From a virus: a stretch of DNA of 29,074 nucleotides. Of this stretch, positions 1 to 7,566 are shown one piece after another (position 1 is the first letter of the stretch; each line of letters begins with the position of its first letter). The position numbers and the translations under genes are program-made. The DNA is taken from positions 1 through 29,074 of the IMG/VR virus record IMGVR_UViG_3300023443_000483; one strand, written 5' to 3'. Under the pieces are notes generated by a model. It was not told where the DNA came from and made no database searches. It saw nothing but the letters and a program-made list of their open reading frames with translations.

Positions 1-144
1 CTTTCAGCTCTGCAAGCTGGGTATAAATAATGCTCTTTTAAAATTCCCCCAGCGCCTACAGAAGTATAATCATCAGCCCTGACTTTATGCTCTAAATATA
101 TGTAATCCCTAAAAGTATTAACGGCTAAAGTAACACTACATTCA
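1..144. repeat. Inverted repeat, left arm (partner 388-531)
   Basis: Positions 1-144 are the exact reverse complement of 388-531, which lies inside the small terminase gene. Base i pairs with base 532-i, and the match stops at 145/387. The arms are 243 bp apart. The copied segment carries part of a conserved coding gene in reverse and reads as no gene of its own. A fold-back chimera at a contig end (amplification or assembly) is the simplest explanation. A real hairpin end or inverted duplication is possible but less likely. Confidence 0.95.
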
Positions 145-228
145 GCTTTAAGCTGGATAGAAGAACATAAACCACACCAAGTTGTCGCTATGAAATGCGG
201 TGTGCCAGCCAGACATTTTAATGTCTGA
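145..228 (+). CDS. C-terminal fragment of the gene before the small terminase
   Basis: From the end of the inverted repeat a frame stays open for 27 codons and stops at TGA 226-228. The encoded tail contains WIEEHKPHQVV and ends VPARHFNV. Its stop overlaps the small terminase start in an ATGTCTGA arrangement (8 nt), the same kind of junction as the one at 27120-27127, which supports a real upstream gene. The 5' part is missing because the sequence switches to the inverted repeat at 144. Function is not recognisable. An HNH endonuclease is common at this place in HK97-like phages, but no HNH motif is visible here. Confidence 0.4.
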   Translation, partial: ALSWIEEHKPHQVVAMKCGVPARHFNV

Positions 229-646
229 AGATTTAGATAAAGAGCTTATACAATTTGCTAATAGCTTACATTCTGAAAGTTTAAATCTGCCTGAAAAAAC
301 CAGTGCATACTGGGATTTAAAAGCTAAAGAATTCCGGGAAGGAATAACGGCAATGCTTTTGCAGGCTGATTTAATTACTGATCTAGATGAATGTAGTGTT
401 ACTTTAGCCGTTAATACTTTTAGGGATTACATATATTTAGAGCATAAAGTCAGGGCTGATGATTATACTTCTGTAGGCGCTGGGGGAATTTTAAAAGAGC
501 ATTATTTATACCCAGCTTGCAGAGCTGAAAGTAAATATCTTACGGCGCTTGGAGCAACTCCAATGTCCCGGAAAAATAAACATATCAATACTTCACCAGT
601 AGCACACGGTAACAAGAAAGAATCAAAATTACCTTGGGATACATAA
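221..646 (+). CDS. terS: Phage terminase small subunit, P27-like
   Basis: Encodes 141 aa. Family members bind phage DNA and recruit the large subunit and procapsid to start packaging. The call rests on length, the position directly before the large terminase, and a helical body (residues about 10-95) with the pattern SAYWDLKAKEF followed by a helix containing TFRDYIYLEHKV, typical of P27-type subunits. The ATG at 221 is preferred over an upstream GTG at 200, because 221 overlaps the upstream stop and the GTG would add seven residues with no ribosome site. The stop overlaps the large subunit ATG by one base (TAATG), so the two are translationally coupled. Bases 388-531 of this gene are duplicated in reverse at 1-144. 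Confidence 0.75.
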   Translation: MSEDLDKELIQFANSLHSESLNLPEKTSAYWDLKAKEFREGITAMLLQADLITDLDECSVTLAVNTFRDYIYLEHKVRADDYTSVGAGGILKEHYLYPACRAESKYLTALGATPMSRKNKHINTSPVAHGNKKESKLPWDT

Positions 647-2301
647 TGCATGATTACGGATATAAATTTAATTTCCCTTGTGGTTATGATCCGGGGATTT
701 CAAAAGTAGCAACGGATTATTATTTTTGTCAGAAGACTTTTGATGATTACATAAACGTTATTCAAAGTTGTGTCTATCATGTGAAAGGCCCGTTAACCGG
801 TCAAACATTAATTTTATCTCCTTGGCAACGTGATGTTGTTGCGGCCATTTTTTGTCTCTTGCATAAAGTTACCGGTAGAAGACGATACCGGGAAGCATTT
901 ATATATTTACCTCGGAAGAATGGTAAGAGTATGTTTTGTTCTGCTCTTGTTATTGCATATCTTGTATTAGACCCGGAACAAGGAAAGCAGGTAATCAGTG
1001 CAGCTGGTTCTGCTGATCAGGCCAGCCTGATTTATAAACCAATTCGCGTGAGTCTATTTAATAAAAACAATCCTTTGAACAGTAGGGAAAATGTTGACCC
1101 GAATAGAAGGTTTAAAGTACTTGCTTCACCACGTCGGATTATATCTGAAAATGAATTGAATGAGTACTTCCCAATAACGGCAGACGGTGAACGAAATCAC
1201 GGCTTAAATGCTTCGTTCTCTGTAATGGATGAATTGCACGTATGGAAAGAGAAACAAGGCTTAGAACTTTATGAAGCTATTGAAACTTCTATGTCTGCCA
1301 GAAAAAGCCCGCTTAACGTTATTATAACTACTGCCGGAAATATTGGTGACTCAATGTGTAACCGGAAATTTGAAGCGGCAAAGCGTGTGTGTGAGAATAG
1401 CGACGATGATGAAACCTTTTTACCGGTATTGTATTTTTTAACTGATAAAGATGATTGGGAGGATGAAGCGAATTGGTATAAGGCAAATCCCCAGCTCGGT
1501 AAATCTGTTTCTATTGAGTACTACCGGGAGAAATATAAAAAGGCTAAGAAAGATGCTACTTTTTTAAACTCATTTAAAAAGCTGCATTTAAATATTCAAA
1601 CTGACGCGGCAAACAAGTTTCTTGATTATCAAAAATGGTCAAGCTTAAATGGATTGGTTGAAAGTGAGCTTCATGGTTTAGACGCTTGCGGCGGTTTGGA
1701 TATGTCTTATAAACACGACTTATGCGCCTTCGTTTTGGAGATTCCGCACAATGGTATATATCATATAATTACTTTACTATGGATTCCCGAAGGTCATAAA
1801 TTTATTGATTTCTATAGGAAAATGGGCTGGATTGAAAGAGGTGAAATTATTGTAACTGATGGAAATGGTATTGATTTTTCTAGAGTTAGAAGAGATATAG
1901 TAGCGATATGTGAATTTTTTAATATAATCGAGATTGCTTTTGACCCGCGTTTTGCCGTTGAGCTTTGTCAAGTCCTATACAATGAGCATAATTTACCAAT
2001 GGTCGAGCAGCATCAAAGCCCAAACTATTTAAGTGAGTCATTGAAAGATATAGCCGCCGGTATTCTTGATGAGAAATTTAAACATGATGGAAATACATGT
2101 GCTTCTTGGCAAGTTTCAAATGCAACAGCAAAGCACCTTGAAAACAATCTGATTAAACTTATAAAGCCAAAAGGTGATGACAACACTTTAAGAAAAGTTG
2201 ATTTTGTCGCGGCTCTCTCGATGGCTCATAGTCGGGTTATGTTTAATGAACAAGAACATATTGGTGATCTTTTAAACTCCGGCAATTATTCAATGTTTTA
2301 A
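646..2301 (+). CDS. terL: Phage terminase large subunit (packaging ATPase/nuclease)
   Basis: Encodes 551 aa, a normal length for the Terminase_1 (P27/HK97-like) family. It is the motor that pumps DNA into the procapsid and cuts the concatemer. The N-terminal ATPase has a Walker A variant RKNGKS (90-95), Walker B VMDE (193-196, D195 and E196) and a coupling segment IITTAGN (226-232). The C-terminal RNase H-like nuclease has acidic positions D352 in GGLDMS, D405 in VTDG and D519 in KVDF, matching the usual metal triad. ATG 646 is chosen over an in-frame TTG at 634 because it overlaps the small subunit stop. The 3' end runs 12 nt into the convergent gene on the other strand, so there is no room for a terminator between them. 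Confidence 0.95.
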   Translation: MHDYGYKFNFPCGYDPGISKVATDYYFCQKTFDDYINVIQSCVYHVKGPLTGQTLILSPWQRDVVAAIFCLLHKVTGRRRYREAFIYLPRKNGKSMFCSALVIAYLVLDPEQGKQVISAAGSADQASLIYKPIRVSLFNKNNPLNSRENVDPNRRFKVLASPRRIISENELNEYFPITADGERNHGLNASFSVMDELHVWKEKQGLELYEAIETSMSARKSPLNVIITTAGNIGDSMCNRKFEAAKRVCENSDDDETFLPVLYFLTDKDDWEDEANWYKANPQLGKSVSIEYYREKYKKAKKDATFLNSFKKLHLNIQTDAANKFLDYQKWSSLNGLVESELHGLDACGGLDMSYKHDLCAFVLEIPHNGIYHIITLLWIPEGHKFIDFYRKMGWIERGEIIVTDGNGIDFSRVRRDIVAICEFFNIIEIAFDPRFAVELCQVLYNEHNLPMVEQHQSPNYLSESLKDIAAGILDEKFKHDGNTCASWQVSNATAKHLENNLIKLIKPKGDDNTLRKVDFVAALSMAHSRVMFNEQEHIGDLLNSGNYSMF

Positions 2302-2562
2302 ATCAGGATTTTTAGACCTTCCGCAATCGTATAAACCGCAATATTCACAATATCCAGCTAATGAGCAATTATCTTTTTTGTTTTTTTTCTTCACTTTAGG
2401 CTTAAATTTCATTAGTTTTTTTATTAGATTTGTGTTTGCTAAGTTTGCTCTATTTAGATCCTCAGCTAGCGTTCTATTGTGAATGCAAATAGAACATAAA
2501 ACTGAAAAACCTGTCTGTTTCTTACACTCATTGCATTCCAAGAATTCTCTATGATTATTCAA
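2290..2562 (-). CDS. Small Cys-rich, probable zinc-binding protein
   Basis: Encodes 90 aa of unrecognised function. Two cysteine clusters are visible: CNECKKQTGFSVLCSIC near the N-terminus (about residues 10-26) and CSLAGYCEYCGLYDC near the C-terminus. They are separated by a very basic stretch (KFKPKVKKKNKKD). This suggests two zinc knuckles joined by a nucleic-acid-binding linker; that is inference from composition. The start is TTG with AAAGG about seven bases upstream. It overlaps the previous gene of the cassette by 8 nt and is the last of five coupled genes on this strand. Its 3' end overlaps the large terminase gene. Confidence 0.65.
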   Translation of the reverse strand: MNNHREFLECNECKKQTGFSVLCSICIHNRTLAEDLNRANLANTNLIKKLMKFKPKVKKKNKKDNCSLAGYCEYCGLYDCGRSKNPDLKH

Positions 2563-2857
2563 TTTTTTGACCTTTAATGATTAAATAATGACGATGTTCT
2601 GTGAGTTCTTTTTCTCTTTTTCTCCTCTGCTTAACACTCAAATGTATAGTGAGCATAAAGATTATATTAAGAATGAAATGTATTATTGTGGCTGGCCATA
2701 TGTCAAACTGAACATATGAAAAAGAAGCGGCACTGATAACTAAAATGAAAGTGATGATCATATTTTTTTTCTCATTTTTACAAAACGATTCATATGATTC
2801 AAACATTCGTTTGAGTTCTTCAAATTCAGCTTTGGTAACTCCAACCGGCTTTCTCAT
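2555..2857 (-). CDS. Small two-helix membrane protein
   Basis: Encodes 100 aa. A charged N-terminal helix (residues 1-31, ending KNEKKN) is followed by two hydrophobic segments, about 33-52 (IITFILVISAASF) and 57-75 (PATIIHFILNIIFMLTIHL), then a strongly basic tail starting KQRRKREKE. Most likely a two-pass inner-membrane protein with a short outer loop. No family recognised. ATG overlaps the preceding stop as ATGA, so it is coupled to its neighbour. In phage cassettes small membrane proteins like this often act in superinfection exclusion or as holins. Nothing here decides between them, but the position away from the lysis block argues against a holin. Confidence 0.7.
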   Translation of the reverse strand: MRKPVGVTKAEFEELKRMFESYESFCKNEKKNMIITFILVISAASFSYVQFDIWPATIIHFILNIIFMLTIHLSVKQRRKREKELTEHRHYLIIKGQKIE

Positions 2858-3150
2858 TGTTTCAACTTTATTTCAATCTTCTCTAGAATATCTTTTTCTA
2901 CTTGCAAACTCCCATCACATATCTGTTTGATTATAATATGAGTTCCGGTCAGTTCTTCTTTTGTTGCAACCTCTAGAAAATCTTTCTTAGTTAGTATCAT
3001 TTTTTCTGAGATTTCTTTAATTTTATCTAACTGATACAAGGCAACTTTATTTGCTTGAGAATTTTCTTCATATAAAACTTTTAACATGAGTATAGAATAG
3101 TCTAAATATATTTGTATTAGAAAGCTTTCTTCTTGTTGATTTAAGCTCAT
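2854..3150 (-). CDS. Unknown small soluble helical protein
   Basis: Encodes 98 aa. The sequence is almost entirely helix-forming and charged, with heptad-like stretches (LDYSILMLKVLYEEN near residues 16-30, and the C-terminal VEKDILEKIEIKLKQ). No signal peptide or membrane segment and no recognised family. The start has AAAAGG six bases upstream, and the ATG overlaps the stop of a 35-aa membrane gene as ATGA. Fourth of five genes in this cassette counted from its 3' end upward; probably made together with two membrane proteins and perhaps their cytoplasmic partner. Confidence 0.65.
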   Translation of the reverse strand: MSLNQQEESFLIQIYLDYSILMLKVLYEENSQANKVALYQLDKIKEISEKMILTKKDFLEVATKEELTGTHIIIKQICDGSLQVEKDILEKIEIKLKQ

Positions 3151-3254
3151 TTTTTGCCTTTTCTAAATTTTGAAAAAATCCAACAGCAAAGTTGTGGTAT
3201 ATAAAATGAAAACAGAACAATAAAAAAGATACCTAAATAGTAAGCCCAATTCAT
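3147..3254 (-). CDS. 35-aa single-span membrane microprotein
   Basis: A small gene fitting exactly between two larger ones: its ATG overlaps the upstream stop (ATGA at 3251-3254) and its TGA overlaps the downstream ATG (ATGA at 3147-3150). The product starts MNWAYYLGIFFIVLFSFYIP, one hydrophobic span of about 17 residues, and ends with a basic tail KFRKGKK. This is a classic single-pass, positive-inside microprotein. The double 4-nt junction is hard to explain by chance and is the main evidence that it is translated. Function unknown; its context with another membrane protein (2555-2857) suggests a shared membrane role. Confidence 0.65.
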   Translation of the reverse strand: MNWAYYLGIFFIVLFSFYIPQLCCWIFSKFRKGKK

Positions 3255-3502
3255 TGCTTGAAATGTTTTTTGGTTGTATAAAATTCTTCGGTCTCTGTCA
3301 AGAGTCCTTCAAGAATTGCGAAGCTTTCAGCTTCCGGCAAACTTCCAGCTTTCATAAGATAGGCAAGAATTACAGAAGCACCGGCGTAGAAGGTACATTT
3401 TAAATCATTTATTTGATGCTCTGATGCATTTGGGGGGACACACTTTTTTTTATATATTCCCCATTCTTTCTCTAAAACTCCTTTGCTTCTTTTACCTACC
3501 AT
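3251..3502 (-). CDS. Unknown small protein, first gene of reverse cassette 1
   Basis: Encodes 83 aa beginning MVGKRSKGVLEKEWG. The frame is open further upstream to 3580, but ATG 3502 has a clear GGAG eight bases before it and lies downstream of a plausible promoter (3530-3558), so the shorter start is preferred. The basic N-terminus is followed by a helical domain with the segment FYAGASVILAYLMKAG and a conserved-looking C-terminal helix (EAESFAILEGLLTETEEFY). This resembles small phage proteins of unknown function that carry a C-P-N-A-S-type segment (KKCVPPNAS). Probably cytoplasmic. First of five overlapping genes. Confidence 0.65.
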   Translation of the reverse strand: MVGKRSKGVLEKEWGIYKKKCVPPNASEHQINDLKCTFYAGASVILAYLMKAGSLPEAESFAILEGLLTETEEFYTTKKHFKQ

Positions 3503-3529
3503 TTGACAAACTCCAATTTGTTTTGTTTT

Positions 3530-3558
3530 TAAATATCCATGTTTCAACCCTTTTACAA
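3530..3558 (-). promoter_or_regulatory. Putative sigma70-type promoter for reverse cassette 1
   Basis: On the reverse strand TTGTAA (3553-3558) and TATTTA (3530-3535) are 17 bp apart and point at the gene starting at 3502. They are only moderate matches to the consensus in an A+T-rich region, so chance is possible. The position 28 bp before the start of a five-gene cassette supports it. Confidence 0.4.
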
Positions 3559-3614
3559 CCCCAGCATAAAACAAACACAAATTTATCTTATTTATTGAAT
3601 ATCATGTATTTACT

Positions 3615-3659
3615 AAATTTTCAATATCAATTGAAAATAGTGAATTATGCATCTATAAT
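3615..3659 (+). promoter_or_regulatory. Late promoter with dyad, copy 1 (before portal)
   Basis: TTGAAA (3631-3636) and a perfect TATAAT (3654-3659) are spaced 17 bp and would start transcription about 20 nt before the portal ATG. The -35 box lies in an inverted repeat, ATTTTCAAT / ATTGAAAAT with a 4-bp centre, followed by ATAGTGAA. The same 24-bp dyad and ATAGTGAA tail recur before the capsid gene (11223) and before 21057. Presumably a site where a phage or host regulator contacts a late promoter. Confidence 0.75.
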
Positions 3660-3686
3660 TCAAAAAAGATTAATTATAGGATAAGT

Positions 3687-5492
3687 ATGAGTTTCTTGAA
3701 TGGGTTTTTTAATTTTTTTGGAGGTGGTGGAACTTCACAAGCCACTAGTAACTCAAGTTCAGCTATTCCCAGTATAACCCGGTTCTTTACTTCTTTTTTC
3801 AATCCTACAAATTCCGGTATCAAAATTGAGCCTGAAGATTCTTTACAATTATCGCCGGTCTGGTTGGCAGTCAGGGCAATTTCTGAAGACATAGCCAAGT
3901 TACCCATTAAAATTGTTATCAAAGAAGATAATGAAGTTTCCGAGATTAAAGATAATCCGTTAGGTGAGATCTTAACAAAGGGGTTTAACCCAAACGTTGA
4001 TTCCATGACCGGTATTGAAACCCTTGTAAGATGGCTTTTAATGTATGGCAATGCTTATTGTGAAATTGTTACTAGTACCACGGGGAAAATGCAATGGGAG
4101 CTAATACACCCAACAAGGGTTGACCCTATACGACAAGAAGACGGTTCTTTTAAATATAGAGTCATCATTGTTAAGAACACATCTCAGACAATAACAAGAA
4201 TCTTTACAGCGGCACAAATGTTGCATTTAAAAGGGCCGGGCGATGGTCATCTTGGTTTTGTTCTAGGTAACATATCAGCTGAATCTATGGGTATAGGGAT
4301 TGCGGCGCAAAATTTCACCGGTTCATTTTTTGGAAACAACCTTTCAATTGGTGCGGCGCTAGAAACTGATAAATCTCTAGATGCGGAAACAAAAGCAGCT
4401 GTTAGAAAAGAATGGAAAGAAAAATTTGGCGGTTCAAATAAAGCTTATGAAATGGCTATACTTGACAGGGGTTTCAAGTTCAACAGATTGCAAATGAACT
4501 CAACTGATGCCGAATTATTAGCAACAAGAAAATTTCAAGTTGAAGAAGTATCCCGCTGGTTCAGAATTCCTTTGCACAAATTAATGGATATGAGCAAGAG
4601 CACATTTAACAATGTTGAGCAGTCAGATATTAATTATGCAACTGATACCATTGCACCATGGTTAGCACGTTTAGAGAAACAGTTGACTTTCAGGTTTTTA
4701 AGCGGCAATAAATTAGTTGATATAGATGAAAAATTCTTAAGTCGGGGTGATACGAAAGCAAGGGTACTGCTTTACAAAGAACTGTTTGCCATGGGTGTTA
4801 TTGATGCAAACCAAATTGCTTTTCTTGAAGGGTTTCCGGTATTTGAAGGCGGCGATAAAAAATACATTCCTTTAAACTTAGCGCCTCAAGATTTGTCAGT
4901 CGAAAGCTTAGAATTGGATATTGAAATCAAAAGAAAGCAGCTAGAAGAGCCTGAAAATGAACCAGAAACAACAGAAACTGAGACTGAAGAGACAGAGGAT
5001 GAATCAGAGACAGAAGAAACTGAGACGGAAGAGGAACAGCCACAAGAAAACAATTCTGAAAATATAAGTCAGGATGGGGCAATTTCAGCTTTTATTCCGG
5101 TGATGCGGGAAAGGTTAGAGGTACTTGTCAAGAAAGAAAAGTATTCCCTTGAAGCGGCAAATAAAAAAAATACTCAGACTGAAAAGGATGAACATAAGCA
5201 GAGATTTTATATACGTTTTGAAACTGAATTACAAGAATTTTTAATTGTTCAATTTAGTTACCTATGTAAAGTCGCTGACAAACGTTCACAGACAAAAGCG
5301 GAATGTTTAAAATTGGCGCAAGAGATATGCGGTAATAAGACTGAAAAAAACCGCGCTGATATGATACTTAAAAAGATTCTAAATAAAGTCACGTTATCTG
5401 AAACTGCACCAAAAATTGGCGATATACAAAAGTGTGAAGATGGCAAGTATTACAAATGGACTCTTAATGGTTGGAGGCCGATCAATGAATAA
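3687..5492 (+). CDS. HK97-type portal protein with acidic C-terminal extension
   Basis: Encodes 601 aa. Portals form the dodecameric ring at the head vertex through which DNA passes. Residues about 45-410 match the HK97 portal core: SPVWLAVRAISEDIAKLPIK (56-75), the GNAYCEI and LIHPTRVDP region (121-147), MLHLKG (178-183), and STFNNVEQ (305-312) before the clip/stem region. Typical HK97-family portals are about 400-450 aa. Here residues 420-455 are a Glu/Thr low-complexity linker and 465-601 form an extra charged helical domain ending YKWTLNGWRP. ATG follows AGGA at five bases. It is the first gene behind the copy 1 dyad promoter, and its stop overlaps the next ATG by 8 nt. Confidence 0.92.
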   Translation: MSFLNGFFNFFGGGGTSQATSNSSSAIPSITRFFTSFFNPTNSGIKIEPEDSLQLSPVWLAVRAISEDIAKLPIKIVIKEDNEVSEIKDNPLGEILTKGFNPNVDSMTGIETLVRWLLMYGNAYCEIVTSTTGKMQWELIHPTRVDPIRQEDGSFKYRVIIVKNTSQTITRIFTAAQMLHLKGPGDGHLGFVLGNISAESMGIGIAAQNFTGSFFGNNLSIGAALETDKSLDAETKAAVRKEWKEKFGGSNKAYEMAILDRGFKFNRLQMNSTDAELLATRKFQVEEVSRWFRIPLHKLMDMSKSTFNNVEQSDINYATDTIAPWLARLEKQLTFRFLSGNKLVDIDEKFLSRGDTKARVLLYKELFAMGVIDANQIAFLEGFPVFEGGDKKYIPLNLAPQDLSVESLELDIEIKRKQLEEPENEPETTETETEETEDESETEETETEEEQPQENNSENISQDGAISAFIPVMRERLEVLVKKEKYSLEAANKKNTQTEKDEHKQRFYIRFETELQEFLIVQFSYLCKVADKRSQTKAECLKLAQEICGNKTEKNRADMILKKILNKVTLSETAPKIGDIQKCEDGKYYKWTLNGWRPINE

Positions 5493-6033
5493 TTTATTAA
5501 GCATTGATCAAGTTGAATCTGATGTAGGTGAAACAGGCCAAACAGGCTCACGCGGCGCGCAAGGGAAACAGGGTCTTAAAGGTGATCAGGGTGTTAAGGG
5601 TGAACGCGGGCAGCGTGGCGAAACTGGTTTAACTGGCTCAACGGGTAAGATTGGCCCGCAAGGAAAGTCAGGCGTTAAGGGTAACACCGGTTTAATAGGT
5701 ACACCGGGTAACGATGGCGGTACTGGAGTTAGTATTGATACAATGGAAATTCAAGGGCTTAATCTCGTTGCCTTCTTCACAGACGGAACAATGCAAGTTG
5801 TCGGGCGCGTTGTTGGTGAAACTGGTGAACAAGGTGAAAGAGGTATACAGGGAAGAGCTGGTTCAGGGTTTAGAATTGGTGGAGGTAGTTTAAGGGAAAA
5901 TAGCGGTTTACCATTCTTTTTTATCCGTAAAAATAAAACAGTCACTATACCGGAAAACAGACAGTCTTTAATATCTGGTGAAAGAATAGTTGAAGGTGAT
6001 TTAATTGTCTTAGGTGAAGCGGTGGAAATATGA
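5485..6033 (+). CDS. Collagen-like virion protein
   Basis: Encodes 182 aa from ATG 5485, chosen because GGAGG lies eight bases upstream and the ATG overlaps the portal stop; a longer frame back to 5416 runs through portal code. Residues 15-80 are 22 uninterrupted Gly-X-Y triplets (for example GDQGVKGERGQRGETG), and a second run GETGEQGERGIQG begins at 111. Between and after them are beta-rich segments such as GLNLVAFFTDGTMQVVG. Gly-X-Y runs in phage proteins form stiff trimeric stalks in fibres. Being placed straight after the portal, it may be a head or neck fibre rather than a tail fibre; this is inference. The stop overlaps the next ATG. Confidence 0.8.
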   Translation: MNNLLSIDQVESDVGETGQTGSRGAQGKQGLKGDQGVKGERGQRGETGLTGSTGKIGPQGKSGVKGNTGLIGTPGNDGGTGVSIDTMEIQGLNLVAFFTDGTMQVVGRVVGETGEQGERGIQGRAGSGFRIGGGSLRENSGLPFFFIRKNKTVTIPENRQSLISGERIVEGDLIVLGEAVEI

Positions 6034-6467
6034 GTACTAGAAACGGAACAATTCAGTTATTGGATAATCAAGACCCCTCTAATGCAGATCAGCAAAAAGG
6101 GCGCTTATATTGGAATGATACAACTAAGACATTTTTCCAAATTGATGATCAAGGTGTAAAGACTGAACTGATACAGGTCGGCGCATTGCAGACAAATGCA
6201 ACCACACAGTCAACAGATACAAGTTACACTATAACAACTGAGACGAGTATCTTTGCGAATACTATTGATAATGGTCAAGTAATCAATCTTCCGGCAGCTT
6301 CATCTATCAGAACACATAATATAAAAAAGATTGCACAGGCTAATAAAATGTCAATAACCCCTGCTGGCTCGGATAAAATAGACGGCTCAAGTGTCCTTGA
6401 AGTATTTGATAAAAATGAAAGTATAACAGTCCAGAGTGATGGCGTAACAAATTGGTATATAATATGA
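6030..6467 (+). CDS. Putative beta-rich virion protein
   Basis: Encodes 145 aa. The N-terminus carries GRLYWNDTTKTFFQIDD, a pattern seen in phage fibre and head-decoration proteins that display a repeated beta module. The rest is alternating polar/hydrophobic strand-like sequence, such as QVINLPAASSIRTHNIKK and KMSITPAGSDKIDGSS. No cysteine, membrane segment or signal. ATG overlaps the collagen-like gene by 4 nt (ATGA) and its end overlaps the next gene by 4 nt. A structural role is inferred from context and composition; no specific family is claimed. Confidence 0.6.
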   Translation: MSTRNGTIQLLDNQDPSNADQQKGRLYWNDTTKTFFQIDDQGVKTELIQVGALQTNATTQSTDTSYTITTETSIFANTIDNGQVINLPAASSIRTHNIKKIAQANKMSITPAGSDKIDGSSVLEVFDKNESITVQSDGVTNWYII

Positions 6468-7384
6468 CCTATCAACCTAGATTTGAAAATTTATCAACGG
6501 GCAAAATTACAGGTTGCATTCCTACATTAAACGCTGATCCAACCAAATACGATGTAAGCTCTGGTACTATTACTATTGAGGATTGGTCTAACCCAAGTCA
6601 GCCACGTTTAAAACGACTCACTTTTGCTGGTGTTACTGGTCAGACTCCACCTAATCCGATACTAAGCCCATTTACTACAGTTTTATTAGAAGAGTCTAGC
6701 ACTGAAGGTGTTGCTCAGCTATTAGAAGAAGAAGATGGAGGATCAGGATTTACGGCTATAACAAGGCGCTCACAAGTGGCATTAACCGCATTGATCCATG
6801 CTGCGGGGGATGGTGTAATTTCTAACATCTCGAAAGATTCTCAATTAGCTTATGAGATGCACCAGGCCAATCTTGATATGAACGCAATTAGACCAGCAGT
6901 TAATGTGAACAATGCAATAACTGCAAATGGCGTTAATCTAAGCATGGATAGGTCGGCTGGAACTACTTCAAAACCATTCTTTAATTCTGTCAATGATGCA
7001 CAAACACCATCAACTGTGTCAAATATACTTGACACCACTTTTGATTTTATTTATCAAACTCAACCTGACGTAACCTTCTTAACATTTGGCAATATAGTCG
7101 ATCCAGATAACTATGATGCTGCTGGAACATTGACGGCTGTTCCAAATAATAATTGGACTATTCAGCGGATTTACTTCTTTGGTCAAACTCCGGCTACAGC
7201 AATTATGTATGGCCAGAATCTATATGCAAGTATGGCAGCAGCGCAAGTTGCAATTGAGACTGAAAGCTTTGTAGTTCCATCAAATACCGCTGATGCTGTA
7301 TGGATTGCAAGCGCAGTTGTCAAAAAGGGAACTTCAGACCTTAGTAATGCGGAAAACATTATTGTTAACAAGGCGACATCGTGA
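6464..7384 (+). CDS. Unknown virion-associated protein
   Basis: Encodes 306 aa from ATG 6464, preferred over an in-frame TTG at 6452 because it overlaps the previous stop (ATGA). The N-terminal part (TYQPRFENLSTGKITGC) and the middle DGVISNISKDSQLAYEMHQA look like an extended, beta-rich phage structural protein with a central helix. The C-terminal half has strand-rich segments (NNNWTIQRIYFFGQTP, VWIASAVVKKGTSDLS). Family not recognised. It sits inside a block of four fibre-like genes between portal and protease, where most HK97-like phages have none. Ends in a GTGA overlap with the next start. Confidence 0.6.
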   Translation: MTYQPRFENLSTGKITGCIPTLNADPTKYDVSSGTITIEDWSNPSQPRLKRLTFAGVTGQTPPNPILSPFTTVLLEESSTEGVAQLLEEEDGGSGFTAITRRSQVALTALIHAAGDGVISNISKDSQLAYEMHQANLDMNAIRPAVNVNNAITANGVNLSMDRSAGTTSKPFFNSVNDAQTPSTVSNILDTTFDFIYQTQPDVTFLTFGNIVDPDNYDAAGTLTAVPNNNWTIQRIYFFGQTPATAIMYGQNLYASMAAAQVAIETESFVVPSNTADAVWIASAVVKKGTSDLSNAENIIVNKATS

Positions 7385-7563
7385 GTAAAAAATTCTTTAT
7401 ATGTTTAGATTTAAGTGACTGGGGTTGTAGGGAGGTTAGATTCTGGAACTCGACACTTGTTAAATGGACAGGTAAGGAATTAGCAACACAATACGATACT
7501 TTGGGTGCGGCAGATAACGCTAAGACTAGCGACAAATATATAATAATTAATTTAGAGGCTTAA
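7381..7563 (+). CDS. Small unknown protein, GTG start
   Basis: Encodes 60 aa starting at GTG 7381, which overlaps the preceding TGA as GTGA. The product begins SKKFFICLDLSDWGCREVRF and is probably a small beta-type domain with several aromatic residues (DWGCREVRFWNSTLVKW). No family recognised. Expression is coupled to the 306-aa gene, and the next gene follows after 3 nt, so it belongs to the same late operon and may be a small virion component. Confidence 0.6.
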   Translation: MSKKFFICLDLSDWGCREVRFWNSTLVKWTGKELATQYDTLGAADNAKTSDKYIIINLEA

Positions 7564-7566
7564 CAA

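Noticed and set aside
3674-4051. 125-aa reverse frame over the portal start
   Set aside because: Antisense to conserved portal code and across the portal ribosome site; low-complexity LSLI/PPPPK composition without a family.
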